A stretch of 32,315 nt of DNA from Ophiostoma sp. CBS 140.51 (lineage: Eukaryota; Ascomycota; Sordariomycetes; Ophiostomatales; Ophiostomataceae): contig JANSLP010000354.1 in NCBI GenBank assembly GCA_029298735.1, positions 1 through 32,315 of the forward strand. The letters run 5' to 3'. The notes below the pieces were generated by a model that worked only from the letters and a program-made list of their open reading frames with translations, did not search any database and had not been told where the DNA came from. Shown here one piece after another: positions 1-9,930 of the stretch (position 1 is its first letter; each line of letters begins with the position of its first letter). Position numbers and translations under genes: made by a program.

Positions 1-408
1 GACCTCTCTAGCTCCTTGGCTAGGCGGTACTCCGGGAGCCTCTCGCTTCGAATAAGCCACCGGAGGAGCGGTCGGGCCGTGAGGCCCGCCTGCAGGCGGT
101 GGTCTAGGTCCGTCGGTGTCTGTGGCCAGTCTGACGGTCTTGGGGGTGTTTCTGTACATGATAGGAGGACGTGGGCCGGGGTCTCGTCTTCGGCCCCGCA
201 TATGCATGTTGGTGAGTCTGCGGCGCCTTGTCGATAGAGGTATGCACGGAGGCCGATGTGGCCGGTCCGGATTTGTGTAAGGAGGCTGCTTTCGGCCTTG
301 GTGAGGTGGAGGTGGCGGCGCCGTACGGCCCGTGCTGTCCAGCTCGGTGTCCGTGCCGCGAGAGATCTCGCGGAGTGACCTTTGCTTGCGTCTTGAAACC
401 ACTCCGGT
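1..408 (-). mobile_element. 3' part of Tad1-like LINE ORF2 (truncated)
   Basis: Read on the minus strand, one frame runs uninterrupted from about position 408 to the window edge. It encodes the end of a non-LTR retrotransposon ORF2. Visible are the segment TKAESSLLTQIRTGHIGLRA, which follows the RNase H domain in fungal Tad1-like elements, then a C-x-C-x8-H-x4-C knuckle (about 205 down to 150), then a terminal helix containing RPLLRWLIRSERL. The C-terminal end and 3' tail lie outside the window. Upstream of about 408 the frame meets a T6/G10 run and AT-rich sequence with no LINE character, so the copy looks 5'-truncated, as LINE insertions commonly are. I see no stop codons here, so this part is not RIP-damaged, unlike the element at the other end. 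The exact 5' junction is uncertain. Confidence 0.75.
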
Positions 409-423
409 TTTTTGGGGGGGGGG

Positions 424-1050
424 TCTTTTCTTTTTTATAAAAGGAGCAATACATCCACATACATATAAAATACAAATAAATTAAATAAATTCCCAACAGA
501 ACTTCAAGTGAGTGAGGACAAATGTATGCTGCAGTAACATTACTCCAAATGTTTGAGAGCGAAGTTGCAAACCCGAGAGGGTCGAGACCAACAGAAAGGA
601 GAGGTTAACAAATCAGTACCATCTCGTATGGGCAGACATGATTTCTCGGACCGCAGCCCACTGTCAACAGTCGTGAGTGGGACAAAGCCAGACAAAGTGT
701 TCGGTTGAGCCCGAGCCATGTTTAGCCGAAGTAAGGCATGGTGCGCTTTTTCAGTCGCGGACAATTGTGAACGGGGAATAGAAGGAATTAAATGGTCCAA
801 TCAGTGCAACCGGGATTGGAAGCGTTGGGGGGCATCTGCAAGAAGAGTGGGGGGTTCTAAGCATTGCGCCAGGTCTTGGCCCACAGGCCATAAATAAAAC
901 CGTACGCCCGTCCAGCTGACAATGGTTTTGACTCAAACCAAAGACTAGCTTTTCTTTGCAAAGGTTGGTTAAAACTTGTACGAACGACAAACAGGTAGGT
1001 GAAATTCCATTTTATCTTTTTCGACATAAAAAAACTTGTAAACCGCAGAA
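424..1050. other. Intergenic region upstream of BIO2
   Basis: No gene is supported. It begins with AT-rich sequence after a run of ten G (414-423) and ends with the presumed BIO2 promoter and leader. The one element I would name is a CCAAT pentamer, listed separately. Confidence 0.6.
797..801 (+). promoter_or_regulatory. CCAAT box upstream of BIO2
   Basis: A CCAAT pentamer followed by CAG lies 250 bp before the BIO2 start codon. Such boxes bind the HAP/CBC complex in ascomycetes. A five-base match is weak evidence, and its role here is inferred only from position. Confidence 0.25.
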
Positions 1051-2256
1051 ATGTGGTCCAAGTTGAGCAACCCCCTTCTCGGGCGGCGAGCGACTTCGAC
1101 GCCTGCTGTTGCACTCCTCGCCATCCGCCGTGCTTACAGCGCTGCCGCCGTTGACTCCACGGTCCACGGCGTCTTCCAACGGGCCATCAATGCTACGGCG
1201 CTAAGGACCGACTGGACGCGTGCTGAGATCTCCGCCATCTACAACACGCCGCTCATCGACTTGACACATGCCGCCGGCACGCTGCACCGCCGCTTCCACA
1301 ACCCGGGCGCCATCCAGATGTGCACTCTCATGAATATCAAGACCGGCGGCTGCAGCGAGGACTGCAGCTACTGTGCGCAGTCGTCACGCTACCAGACGGG
1401 TCTCAAGGCGACCAAGCTGTCCAACGTCGAGTCCGTCCTGGCGGCCGCCCGCGTGGCCCGCGACAACGGCTCCACCCGCTTCTGCATGGGTGCCGCCTGG
1501 CGCGACATGCGCGGCCGCAAGTCGAGTCTGCGCAACATCAAGGCCATGGTCGAGGGTGTGCATGCGCTGGGTCTCGAGAGCTGCGTCACGCTGGGCATGT
1601 TGGACGAGGCGCAGGCCAAGGAGCTCAAGGACGCCGGGCTCACGGCGTACAACCACAACGTCGACACCAGCCGCGAGCACTACCCCAAGGTCATCACGAC
1701 ACGGTCGTACGACGAGCGCCTGCAGACCATCAGCAACGTGCGCGACGCCGGTATCAAGGTGTGCACTGGCGGCATTCTGGGCCTCGGTGAGAAACCCGAG
1801 GACCATGTCGGCCTGCTGTATACTGTGGCCACGATGCCCTCCCACCCGGAGAGTTTTCCTGTCAATACGCTGGTCCCTATTGAAGGTACTCCTTTGTTCA
1901 AGGCCACTCGCATCCCCTTTGACGCTGTCCTGCGCACAATCGCCACGGCGCGTCTGGTGATGCCGACGGCCATCATCCGCATTGCCGCCGGACGCGTGGA
2001 CATGAGCGAGGAGAAGCAGGTCCTGTGCTTCCTGGCCGGTGCCAATGCTGTCTTCACGGGCGAAAAGATGCTCACCACGGCTTGCTCGGGTTGGGAAGAG
2101 GACTTGGCCATGTTCAACCGCTGGGGCCTCTTCCCCATGAAGGCCCACGTGGAGCCTGTTCTTCGCAAGGCTGAGGAGTCGTCGTTCCAGGTGAACACGT
2201 CGCTCCTTGCCGATGCTCCCACTGGGACTTTCCAGGAGACCTCCGCCACGGTCTAA
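1051..2256 (+). CDS. BIO2: Biotin synthase, mitochondrial, 401 aa
   Basis: This radical-SAM enzyme inserts sulfur into dethiobiotin, the last step of biotin synthesis. It is a single uninterrupted frame starting at ATG 1051. The radical-SAM cluster motif is C101-x3-C105-x2-C108 (GGCSEDCSYCAQSS). The four residues equivalent to the [2Fe-2S] ligands of the bacterial enzyme are all present: C145 (RFCMGAAW), C178 (SCVTLG), C238 (CTGGILGLGE) and R315 (IAAGRVD). The first ~30 residues are rich in Arg, Ser and Ala with no acidic residues, as in a mitochondrial presequence, which fits the known location of fungal Bio2. Length is normal for the eukaryotic family. No intron is seen and no other biotin gene is nearby. 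Identification is secure; the targeting signal is inferred. Confidence 0.97.
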   Translation: MWSKLSNPLLGRRATSTPAVALLAIRRAYSAAAVDSTVHGVFQRAINATALRTDWTRAEISAIYNTPLIDLTHAAGTLHRRFHNPGAIQMCTLMNIKTGGCSEDCSYCAQSSRYQTGLKATKLSNVESVLAAARVARDNGSTRFCMGAAWRDMRGRKSSLRNIKAMVEGVHALGLESCVTLGMLDEAQAKELKDAGLTAYNHNVDTSREHYPKVITTRSYDERLQTISNVRDAGIKVCTGGILGLGEKPEDHVGLLYTVATMPSHPESFPVNTLVPIEGTPLFKATRIPFDAVLRTIATARLVMPTAIIRIAAGRVDMSEEKQVLCFLAGANAVFTGEKMLTTACSGWEEDLAMFNRWGLFPMKAHVEPVLRKAEESSFQVNTSLLADAPTGTFQETSATV

Positions 2257-2949
2257 ACACCAGGCCGAGCACCCCATTACCACCAACAAAACGGTAACGA
2301 GGAGAAACAAGTAGAGGGAAGCCCATTCTTCACATGACTCGACGGTCTGCCTGCGACAGTGCTATTACGCCATCGCAGTGACTGCGCCTAGGACCGGATA
2401 CGGGAACCGGAATGAAAATGCTGGAAACGCTATCATCTCCCCCACTTGTGTATCGGTCCGTTCATGGCGTCGACTTGATCGAAGAAGTGAAGGATGCGGC
2501 TTGGAGAAATCCAAGGGGAAGGTCGCGCTCAAAGAAAAGAGAGGATTTAGAAAACCCGGTTAGATACTGCACACATCTGTTTTAGTAAGATAGAATAGAA
2601 GATGTATTCTGGTCGGACTATATGATCTCATGTGATGGTGATAACGTGAAGAGTAAGCAAAAAGAAACAAGCGATGAAAAATACAACAACAAAAAAGCGA
2701 GACCAGTGGGTAGTATGTGCATAATATGTTGTGTCGTCTGTCTTCATCTCATGTAGAGAAGCTGCCGTTCATGGCCATTCTTGCCAAGTGCTTGTGGTGC
2801 TGCCACGCCACTCCCTTATCATCCAATCCTCCCATAAGATATCGTGGTATTACAATCAAAAACATAAAAAAGGCTTTCATAAAATCCAAAATGCAAATAA
2901 GGACCCGCCGGTTGTGGGGAATGCTATTCTCAGCCACTGTTTGGTCATT
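2257..2949. other. Convergent intergenic region BIO2 / PLC-like gene
   Basis: This holds the 3' flanks of two convergent genes. It becomes A-rich after about 2570. Short open frames occur on both strands but lack coding bias or recognisable domains. I see nothing else in it. Confidence 0.6.
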
Positions 2950-3994
2950 CTACAACCCGTTCAGCTGGTTCTGAGCAGCAATGGCTTGACCGATGGAGAT
3001 AAAATCGAGCTGAAGTATGTTAGTGGGTGGTCATATCCTGTGATAGAAGGAGAAGAGTTGACAAACGTACCAAAACAAAGTTTGGTGTGCGGCCGAAGGC
3101 ATTGACACAAAGGCTTGTCTGAGCAGTAATCGAAGAGAGCGAATTGGTCGTTGCCGCCTTGATCGTATCCGGGATGAGGATGACCTCGCCAAAGAGGTCA
3201 ATCTCGACGTCGAGGAAGTGGTTCACAAGACCCATGCGGCCGGAAGCACTAGCACCAGCGGGCCGGTCGAGTGTGCACTCGGCAAAGTTAGGGTCGGTCG
3301 TGTCGTAGGGAGTCTCGTAGAGGTACGTGAACTCGTCAAGGATGTAGTTGACCTGCGATACGTCCGCATGGTAGTCTGTCTATGAGTTAGTTGAGGCTCT
3401 TCACAAAAATAAGGGTCACAGCATCATGCAAAAATCAAATTTACCCATGAAAACAATTAAACGCTTGCCGCTTGAAATCAGCTCGGCCAGAGTCGGCCAT
3501 TGGTCGAGGGTCAACGTGCCCGTGGGGGCATAGGCATATGATGCCAGACCAACGGCCGAGAAGACGGTGCCATACTGGGAGACGGGGATAGAGTCGCCGT
3601 TGGTAAGAAGGAGGGTGATAACCTCGTTCGGGTTGGAGTCGAGGAAGCTCTTGATGGGAGTCAGGTAGCTAGCAAGAGTCCCGGCATCCTTCTCAAGGCA
3701 CGTCGTGTGGCAGAGCTCGATGACACCGTTCTTGTTGTGGCTCTGAGCTTGCAAGAAGCGCACACCCTGGCTGAGCTGGCTGGCAACAGATGTGAACTGG
3801 TTGTCGGTAGGCAGCAGACCGACAAAGGCTGAGTCGTGAGAGCCAACGTAGGTGACGTCGCTGTAGCGTCGGCTGCAGAGGGACGGGGAGCCGTTACAGC
3901 TTTGGTCACGCCGGTCAGGCTGAGATGGAGCGGCCGAAACACCCACGGCAAGTGCAGTCGCCCCGATAAGAAGCTTGTTCAAAAAGGAACGCAT
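2950..3994 (-). CDS. Secreted PLC-like phosphodiesterase, 3 exons, 304 aa
   Basis: The model is complement(join(2950..3009, 3071..3375, 3445..3994)). Intron 1 (69 bp) runs from donor GTAAAT to CAG; intron 2 (61 bp) has donor GTACGT and branch site CTAAC. Both keep the frame and give 305 codons including the stop. The start is ATG 3994; the TTG nine bases upstream is not a likely start. Residues 1-21 form a signal peptide ending SAA. The body matches the fungal family of PI-PLC-X-like TIM-barrel phosphodiesterases: YVGSHDSAF with H53 as the likely first catalytic His, ELCHTTC with H96, then VFMDYHAD and ETPYDTTDP, and a last exon LLDFISIGQA. Substrate is unknown, and bacterial-type PLC activity has rarely been shown for these proteins. 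Probably extracellular or wall-associated. Confidence 0.88.
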
Positions 3995-6165
3995 GCTATC
4001 CAATGATTCCCCAAGAAAGTCAAAAGAAAAAGAGAAAAAAGCAGGGACACAAAAAGAAAAGAAAACAAAGGATGAGAGGGCCTGGTGCTAGCAAGGGGGA
4101 AGTTTTGCTGACACCTTTGGTGATGCTCCCTGGGATGGGGCTCCTTGAGTGAGAATATCGAGCGACCGCGTTTCGAAACGAGGGCGAAGGAAACGAATGA
4201 CGAGCCGTCTGCTCAGTTTTGAATCTTTCACAATGCTTGAAAAATCCTGCTGCGGGAAATGATCGTCATCGAGAAAACAAGGGAGAGAGGAAAGGAGGCG
4301 GCTGTCCTTTTTATCCAGGCGGCCCTGCCTGGTCATAAGAACAAAAACATTTTGAGGACCGATGTGTGAGCAGTCGCGACCGGCTATCGTTCACAAGGCC
4401 CCTTTTCTCTTTCCCATTTTTGGGTTGCATTGGGTAACTGACCGAGGCAGACGACGATGGTCGGCCACACGCTCCTTCTTCGTCAAATGCATGTTGTTGT
4501 GATTGATAGCTTTGGGAAGGGGCCCAGTTGGAAGCCAGAGTCGGATATCGGCAACCGCCATTGTGTTCAGGCGCAACCCCTCATAGGGCCCAGAGTACCT
4601 TTTATGAAAATCAATAAAAAAATACTCAGCATATTAGCTTTCGGCGAGATACAAGCATCTCACAATGTTGCTAGGTCTAGTTCGTTTTCTCTCCCCCTTC
4701 TCTTTCTGTTCATCAGACCCGTCGACGTCTTAACAGCCAACCGGCGACGGAGGAATAGGTTCGACCATTTTGTCTGATCATTTCTTTTCCAGGGGTCGTC
4801 TTGTGGTCCCTAATTGAGCTGGTGATGGGTTTCTGGCATGTGATTGGCGCGCATGGCAAATCAAGGTGCTGCAAGATTCGACCGATCAAGAGCACGGATC
4901 GGCCTGTGTCGGCCTGGCGTCTTCTGGGTCCTCTGAGTCGTATTCTGGGGGCTATTTTGAGGGTCATTCACCCAACCGCTGCGCGTTGCAACCCTCCATC
5001 GTCGAAGTCCAGACAGGACAACCTTCTTTCTCCCCAGCGTTAGCGCTGCGCAGGGGGGCAGTTGCGATCGAGTGGTTGTGCGACCTGTGAAAGCACTTGG
5101 AGTTTACGGAGTATCACTGAATGAAGAGGCGGTGTCGAGGACGGGATTCGTGGGCGCTGGAGTGACGAGGAAATTGGTTTGTTTATTTTGTGATGAGCGA
5201 GGAAAATAGGAAAAAAAGGGGTATAGACACAAAGGGAAAGAGGGAAAGAGTATTTACGAGCAAGAACAAGCTGATTCGTTCCTTCTATTAACGTTCTATT
5301 AAAGTTTCGTTAATAGGAAAAGGAACAAAAAGGGAAAGAGCGAAGCGGAACGGATGCCTGCGCCTTCCCCAGATTCTGGCTCCAGTGTCAGGGCCTCGAC
5401 CGACACAACCTTTTGGCGGATCGGCCGCTAAGGTCGCTCCACTACGACAAAGTGGCCCTTGCACAACATCCCCTGCTGCGCTGCATCTTTTTACTTGTGT
5501 AAGTCGCTTTTGCGCAGTCATCTGGTCCAGGGTCGACTGACCGAAGGATGCAGATTGATGGACGCCTTCCAGGTTGGGAGAAACCCCCGCTTGCAGGCGG
5601 GATGGGTTGACAAAAAGAAAACGGACGAGGCAATTTGTCGCGAAGTGTCTGCCATTTTTAGCTGCAGATACAAATGCGTGGATAGATGCAGATGCAACTT
5701 CACGGCGTCTTTACGGAGCATTTAAGACGAGATAAAAAGAAGAGGAGAAGCTTCGACGGCAGTCGATCATTATCGAATAAAGCATGTGCTTGTGCAGATG
5801 GCATCACAAAGGCACTTTCCATCGACATGGCGTCCTATTTGTGATGCCTTTTTTATGTATCTTCATATGTTTGCAACGTGGGTCTTGTCGATATAGTTTT
5901 CTGAAATATCTTGAACCGGGAGCAGTTCAAACTTGTTGTGAGTGAGACATCGTCCGTTGAGATCTGCGGAGAAATCCGGTGCTCTGTTGTGGTCACACGG
6001 AGCGGACATATGACAAGACAGTGTCTTATGCGAGCCTTACTTATGCAATTGTTGCTAAATCTAATGACGTTAAGAGGGTGGGAAAAGAGTTGGCACATAT
6101 TTTCTTGAACCAAAAAATATCGTCGCTTTTATTTCTGTTTTATATGTTTTGACACCCGCAAAGGA
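3995..6165. other. Gene-free 2.2 kb intergenic region
   Basis: This is the upstream flank of the PLC-like gene and the downstream flank of the pseudouridine synthase gene. Several frames of 60-140 codons are open, but their translations have mixed composition and no domain I recognise. A hairpin near 5278-5325 is listed separately. I find no RNA gene here. Confidence 0.55.
5278..5325. repeat. Imperfect inverted repeat (hairpin)
   Basis: CTATTAACG at 5285-5293 is matched by its exact reverse complement at 5308-5316, with a 14-base spacer that itself contains CTATTAA. The outer flanks GTTCC and GGAAC also pair, giving a longer interrupted hairpin. It is AT-rich and intergenic, with no neighbouring coding sequence to suggest a role. 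Confidence 0.45.
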
Positions 6166-7929
6166 CTATGGTGCTGAAGCCTGCGCGGGTGTGTCTACTG
6201 CTAGTGCCGGCACCTCCGGTACAGGAGTTGGGACAGGTGCCGGGGCTTCGGTGGTTGCGGCAGTCGTGGCCGTTGCAGCTGGCGCAGCTTCCATCGCCTT
6301 CATGTCCTTCTTGCTGACGGCATCGTCCGTCTTGGTGTTTGGCTCGGCCTCGAAACCAGGCGCGTCTGCGGCGCCAACAAGGTCGTCCAGGCCACCGACT
6401 TCCGTCGGGCCAGTGTAGCCAGCTGGCGGCAGAGCCCAGCCCGGGAGAGGGCTGACATAGCTCCAAGCACCGTCGGCAGCCTCGTAGCGCAGACTGTGCA
6501 GCCAGAGTGACAGCTCGTGGGCACCCGGGTCCGTGTACAACGGCGTGTCGCACTCATCACACACCTGACCGGACATGCGCTCAGCCTTACGCTTGTGGTA
6601 CTCGTCGACCATCTCGTCGTAGTAGGCGACGGCCTCGGCGACATCTTCCTTGCCCATACGCGAGAGGCGGCTGATAACGTCCTCGTCGGTGTGGACGGTG
6701 GCGTCGGCGTCGCCCTGGCCGAGATCAAAACCCCACACCTTTTGATTGGCATAGATGGGGTCGTTCTCGATGGGGTGGCCGAGGTACTGCAGGTGCACAC
6801 GGAGCTGGTGTGTGCGGCCAGTGACAGGCAAACAGCGCACAATGGAGTAGCCCTTGCGGGACTCGGGACCTTCAGACGGAGGCACATCCTTCTCACCGTC
6901 GGGACGGTAGTAGGCCAGGCGCTTGAAAACCGTGCGCGCAGACCGGCCGTTGGCACGAACACGGTTAAGGCCGAGCTTGGGTGAGATCTGCAGGATGGGC
7001 TGGTCGCAGATGACCTCGCCATCCGGGAAACGGCCAACGACGCGCGCAAGATACTCCTTGCGCACGACGCGGGCTTGAATCTGAAGGCTCAGGCGCTTGG
7101 CTGTCGTGGGCGACTTGGCCAGGAACATGATGCCGCTTGTCAGGCGGTCCAGACGGTTACAAGGATAGGGAATGAAACCGGGTCCTCTCTCATGCTTCAG
7201 GATCTCCACGACCGAGTTGTACTGGTAGCGGCCGGCCGGATGCACGGGAACACCCGCGGGCTTGTTGATGACCAGCATGTCGTCATCCTCGTGGATAATC
7301 TGCACGGGATCGGCCGTGACAGGCGGCTCGTGACGGTGGAGAGTGTGCGAGACACGCTCGCCGTTCTTCAGCACATGATCAGGACCAACAATCTTCTCGC
7401 TGACCTTGACCGTGCCCGACTCCATGGCGCGGCGGTAGTAGGCAAGAGGACGGTCACGGAACTCGCTCTCAAAGACATCCAAGAGCGTGCGGCCCCGCCA
7501 GCGCTCCTTGACCCATGTGTTGTAAGTGTAGTAGTAGGGCTTGACACGGCGCAGGCCGCTCTCGAGGTAGTAGCGCTCCGGCCAGTTAGCGCCGGGGTCG
7601 TCTTTGGCGGCATCGGGGTGGGCGACTTTCAGTTCAGCAGCTGATGGATCGGCAGCCTTTTCAGGCTCCGCTATGGATGACGAACCGTTATGCGCTGCTG
7701 TGGCCGCGTCGTGGCTGCTATCTAATTTCGCTGCCTTTGCCTTCGCTTCTGGGATATCGTCGGAGACTGGCTGGAGCTGCTCAACTGGTGCCGTCTTGGT
7801 CTCGGTAGGTTGGGTGGTGGAGGCGATGCTTGCCTCAGGAGTCTGACTGATAAGCTCTTGTACTGTTACTGCCTCGACTGATGCGGGTGCAGCTGCCGGC
7901 GCAGATCCGATCTGCTGCGCGTCCGCCAT
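6166..7929 (-). CDS. RluA-family pseudouridine synthase, 587 aa
   Basis: This is a pseudouridine synthase of the RluA class, most like the fungal Pus9/Rib2 group that makes pseudouridine 32 in tRNA. The start is ATG 7929 in a strong context (GCCATGG); no intron is seen. Residues 1-110 are an Ala/Pro/Ser-rich, probably disordered leader. An S4-like RNA-binding segment follows at about 150-195 (TLLDVFESEF to KNGERV). The synthase core spans about 210-400 with INKPAGVPVHP, the catalytic NRLDRLTSG (Asp about residue 261) and the GRTHQLRVHLQYLGHPI motif. A C-terminal extension carries CDECDTPLYTDPGAHEL, typical of the fungal subgroup, then a low-complexity Ala/Thr/Pro tail. I see no deaminase domain, so Rib2-type riboflavin function is not supported. 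Target RNA and compartment are not shown by the sequence. Confidence 0.92.
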   Translation of the reverse strand: MADAQQIGSAPAAAPASVEAVTVQELISQTPEASIASTTQPTETKTAPVEQLQPVSDDIPEAKAKAAKLDSSHDAATAAHNGSSSIAEPEKAADPSAAELKVAHPDAAKDDPGANWPERYYLESGLRRVKPYYYTYNTWVKERWRGRTLLDVFESEFRDRPLAYYRRAMESGTVKVSEKIVGPDHVLKNGERVSHTLHRHEPPVTADPVQIIHEDDDMLVINKPAGVPVHPAGRYQYNSVVEILKHERGPGFIPYPCNRLDRLTSGIMFLAKSPTTAKRLSLQIQARVVRKEYLARVVGRFPDGEVICDQPILQISPKLGLNRVRANGRSARTVFKRLAYYRPDGEKDVPPSEGPESRKGYSIVRCLPVTGRTHQLRVHLQYLGHPIENDPIYANQKVWGFDLGQGDADATVHTDEDVISRLSRMGKEDVAEAVAYYDEMVDEYHKRKAERMSGQVCDECDTPLYTDPGAHELSLWLHSLRYEAADGAWSYVSPLPGWALPPAGYTGPTEVGGLDDLVGAADAPGFEAEPNTKTDDAVSKKDMKAMEAAPAATATTAATTEAPAPVPTPVPEVPALAVDTPAQASAP

Positions 7930-8770
7930 GGCTGCAACTGAGTTGGAGCTGGTCAAGCGCGCGCTGTTGAAGAACGAAGATGCAAGTACAGTTTTCGTCC
8001 CCTGTGTAGAGAGTATGCGAGGCGTAAAGAGACGTAGTATAAGGGACGCCAGTTTGGATTGTTTGGTTTGTGGTCGTGTGCTTCCGTATTGTCGACTCTG
8101 TAATCAACTCTGTAATGCAGAGAGGGGCAGGTCGTAGTGGAGATTTTGTCGATTGACGAGATGCAGATTGAAGGGGTATTGAGATCTGGGCCGGGGTCCT
8201 TTGGACAAATATTGGGAGCTCTGTCCTTCGTACGGTCGAGTATCTGTCCAGAAATGACTGTGAATAGACCTTCGTCTTCGCAATATTCAATGTCGTGATT
8301 TTCGGCCGTGTTGTTGGACGTTGACTGCTTTGTCTCGCTCTCTGTTGGGCCTGGTTCTTTCCAGTCGTCAAAAAAAAAATTAGGCGGTGAGACCCTTTCG
8401 ATATGGCAGAATTGTGCGCTAGTGACACAGTCCTCAGGTCCAGAGGGCTGCGACGAATGGCGGCGGAAACAAAGGAGACTACGGCAGACCGAAAAGGGCA
8501 AGAGGCACAGATCCCCGCAAAAGGCGCCCTGGCACGCTTTCTAAGGAGAGCCGAGGCTAGCCTTCTCTCACAACGTCCATTGCCGCATCTCATTATACGG
8601 GGAAGGACCGCGCCTTACAACGTAAACCTTCAACCTCTTTATTCATTTCTCACCATTGAATTTCACCTGTCAACGACATCATCATCCAACCTCATTTAAT
8701 TTCAACTCTACTGCATGTTCATTTGCTTCGCCACATCTACAGCTTCGCATCTTTTCCGACTTAGATCACA
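7930..8770. other. Divergent promoter region
   Basis: About 840 bp separate the divergently transcribed pseudouridine synthase and thioesterase genes and must hold both promoters and leaders. The part before 8771 is pyrimidine-rich and typical of a fungal 5' leader (many TC and CATC repeats). Open frames on both strands here are not convincing. Confidence 0.55.
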
Positions 8771-9359
8771 ATGCCTTCTCTGGCCCCCTTGAAGGCTCGC
8801 AAACGCGAGGACTACCCTTTCATCCTAGATTACCGCACACGATGGTAAGCCTCTCAAAGACATACGGGCTATTTGTATCTCTTCTTTACCTGTCACTAAC
8901 ACACCTAGGGCCGACAATGACATGTACGCGCACATGAACAACAGCATCTACAACTTCCTCTTCGACTCCGTCGTCAACACCTATCTCATCCGCCACTGCG
9001 GCGGCTTCAACCCGGCTCGCCGCACACCCCAGTACGGCATGGTCGTCCACTCGCACACAGACTACTTTGCGTCCATATCCTTCCCTGACGTCGCCGAGCT
9101 GGGCCTGCGCGTCAAGAAGCTCGGTCAGTCCAGTGTCCACTATGAGATTGGCCTCTTTGCGCAGGGCCAGCCAGGCGTTCGGGCCGTCGGCGTGTTTGTG
9201 CAGGTTTTTGTCGATGCAGAGACCGACCGGCCCAACACAAAGACGGGTATGCATCCATCGTTGCGTGAGGGTCTGGAGCGTATCCTTGTGCGGCTACCCG
9301 GTGACGACGAGGAAGAGGAGGAAGCAAAGGCCAAGAAGGGTGGCAGCAGCAAATTATAA
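8771..9359 (+). CDS. Hotdog-fold acyl-CoA thioesterase (4HBT/YbgC-like), 174 aa
   Basis: The model is join(8771..8844, 8909..9359). The 64 bp intron has donor GTAAGC, branch site CACTAAC and acceptor CTAG, and the junction rebuilds Trp25 (TG|G). The protein begins MPSLAPLKARKREDYPF and enters the hotdog signature RTRWADNDMYAHMNNSIY, in which D27/D29 and the following HMNN correspond to the catalytic-loop region of 4-hydroxybenzoyl-CoA thioesterase-like enzymes. Next come segments with MVVHSHTDYFASI and GVFVQVFVDAET, strands of the single hotdog domain. The C-terminus is a charged tail (DDEEEEEAKAKK). Length fits the small eukaryotic 4HBT proteins. It probably hydrolyses an acyl-CoA; the substrate cannot be inferred. 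An AATAAA at 9447-9452 may be the polyadenylation signal. Confidence 0.92.
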
Positions 9360-9930
9360 GTTGTGAGGAGTATGCTCCCTTTATGTTTTTTTTGTCTCTC
9401 AGCGTGTACATAGGAATCTGATAAACGAATATATACTACAGTTCACAATAAACATAACATGGAGCCTTTGAAGTATGAGTGTGGACAGAAACATGCAGTT
9501 TCAATTCGACGGTGCTTCTTTTCGTTTTGTTTGCGTTTCTCGTGATATTGCTCCAAAAATATTTACTACATCTACTCAGTACAATGTACAACCAACCATA
9601 TGTGCGTGCATATACAACTATGTGCTTTTTGTCCTCCATATTTGTCCACCGCTGAATCAAACGTGAGGTTTTTTTTTTTCGTGTCAACAGAAAAAGAAAA
9701 TGCAAAAACCGGCCCCTGGGAGCTGACCCAACACTGTAATTTCATGAACCAATCAATATATGCATATGCAATGGATTCCGATACCACCTGCCTCTTTTTC
9801 CCCAAAAATCAAAATCAAACGCGAGGACGTAACGGTCGTGATGCTTGCGCTGGGGGGATGAAACACCAATATCAAGACAAGAAAATATGACAAAAGATAT
9901 AAAAAAAACGTAAGTTGGAAAATGCACTTT
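9360..9930. other. Convergent intergenic region
   Basis: The 3' flanks of two convergent genes, AT-rich with several A and T runs (for example T10 near 9668). Nothing else is recognised. Confidence 0.55.

Noticed and set aside
1384..2310. 308-codon minus-strand open frame opposite BIO2
   Set aside because: It is the antisense shadow of a GC-rich, strongly biased gene; the plus strand encodes a complete biotin synthase with all ligands.
1051..3994. A biotin gene cluster around BIO2
   Set aside because: The neighbour is a PLC-like phosphodiesterase and no dethiobiotin synthetase or aminotransferase gene is within reach in the window.
3995..4003. Upstream TTG start for the PLC-like gene
   Set aside because: The reading frame is open three codons further, but only as TTG; the first ATG (3994) begins a normal signal peptide.
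6166..7929. Full Rib2-type bifunctional riboflavin enzyme
   Set aside because: Only the pseudouridine synthase half is present; the C-terminal region lacks the deaminase zinc-binding motif and is low-complexity.
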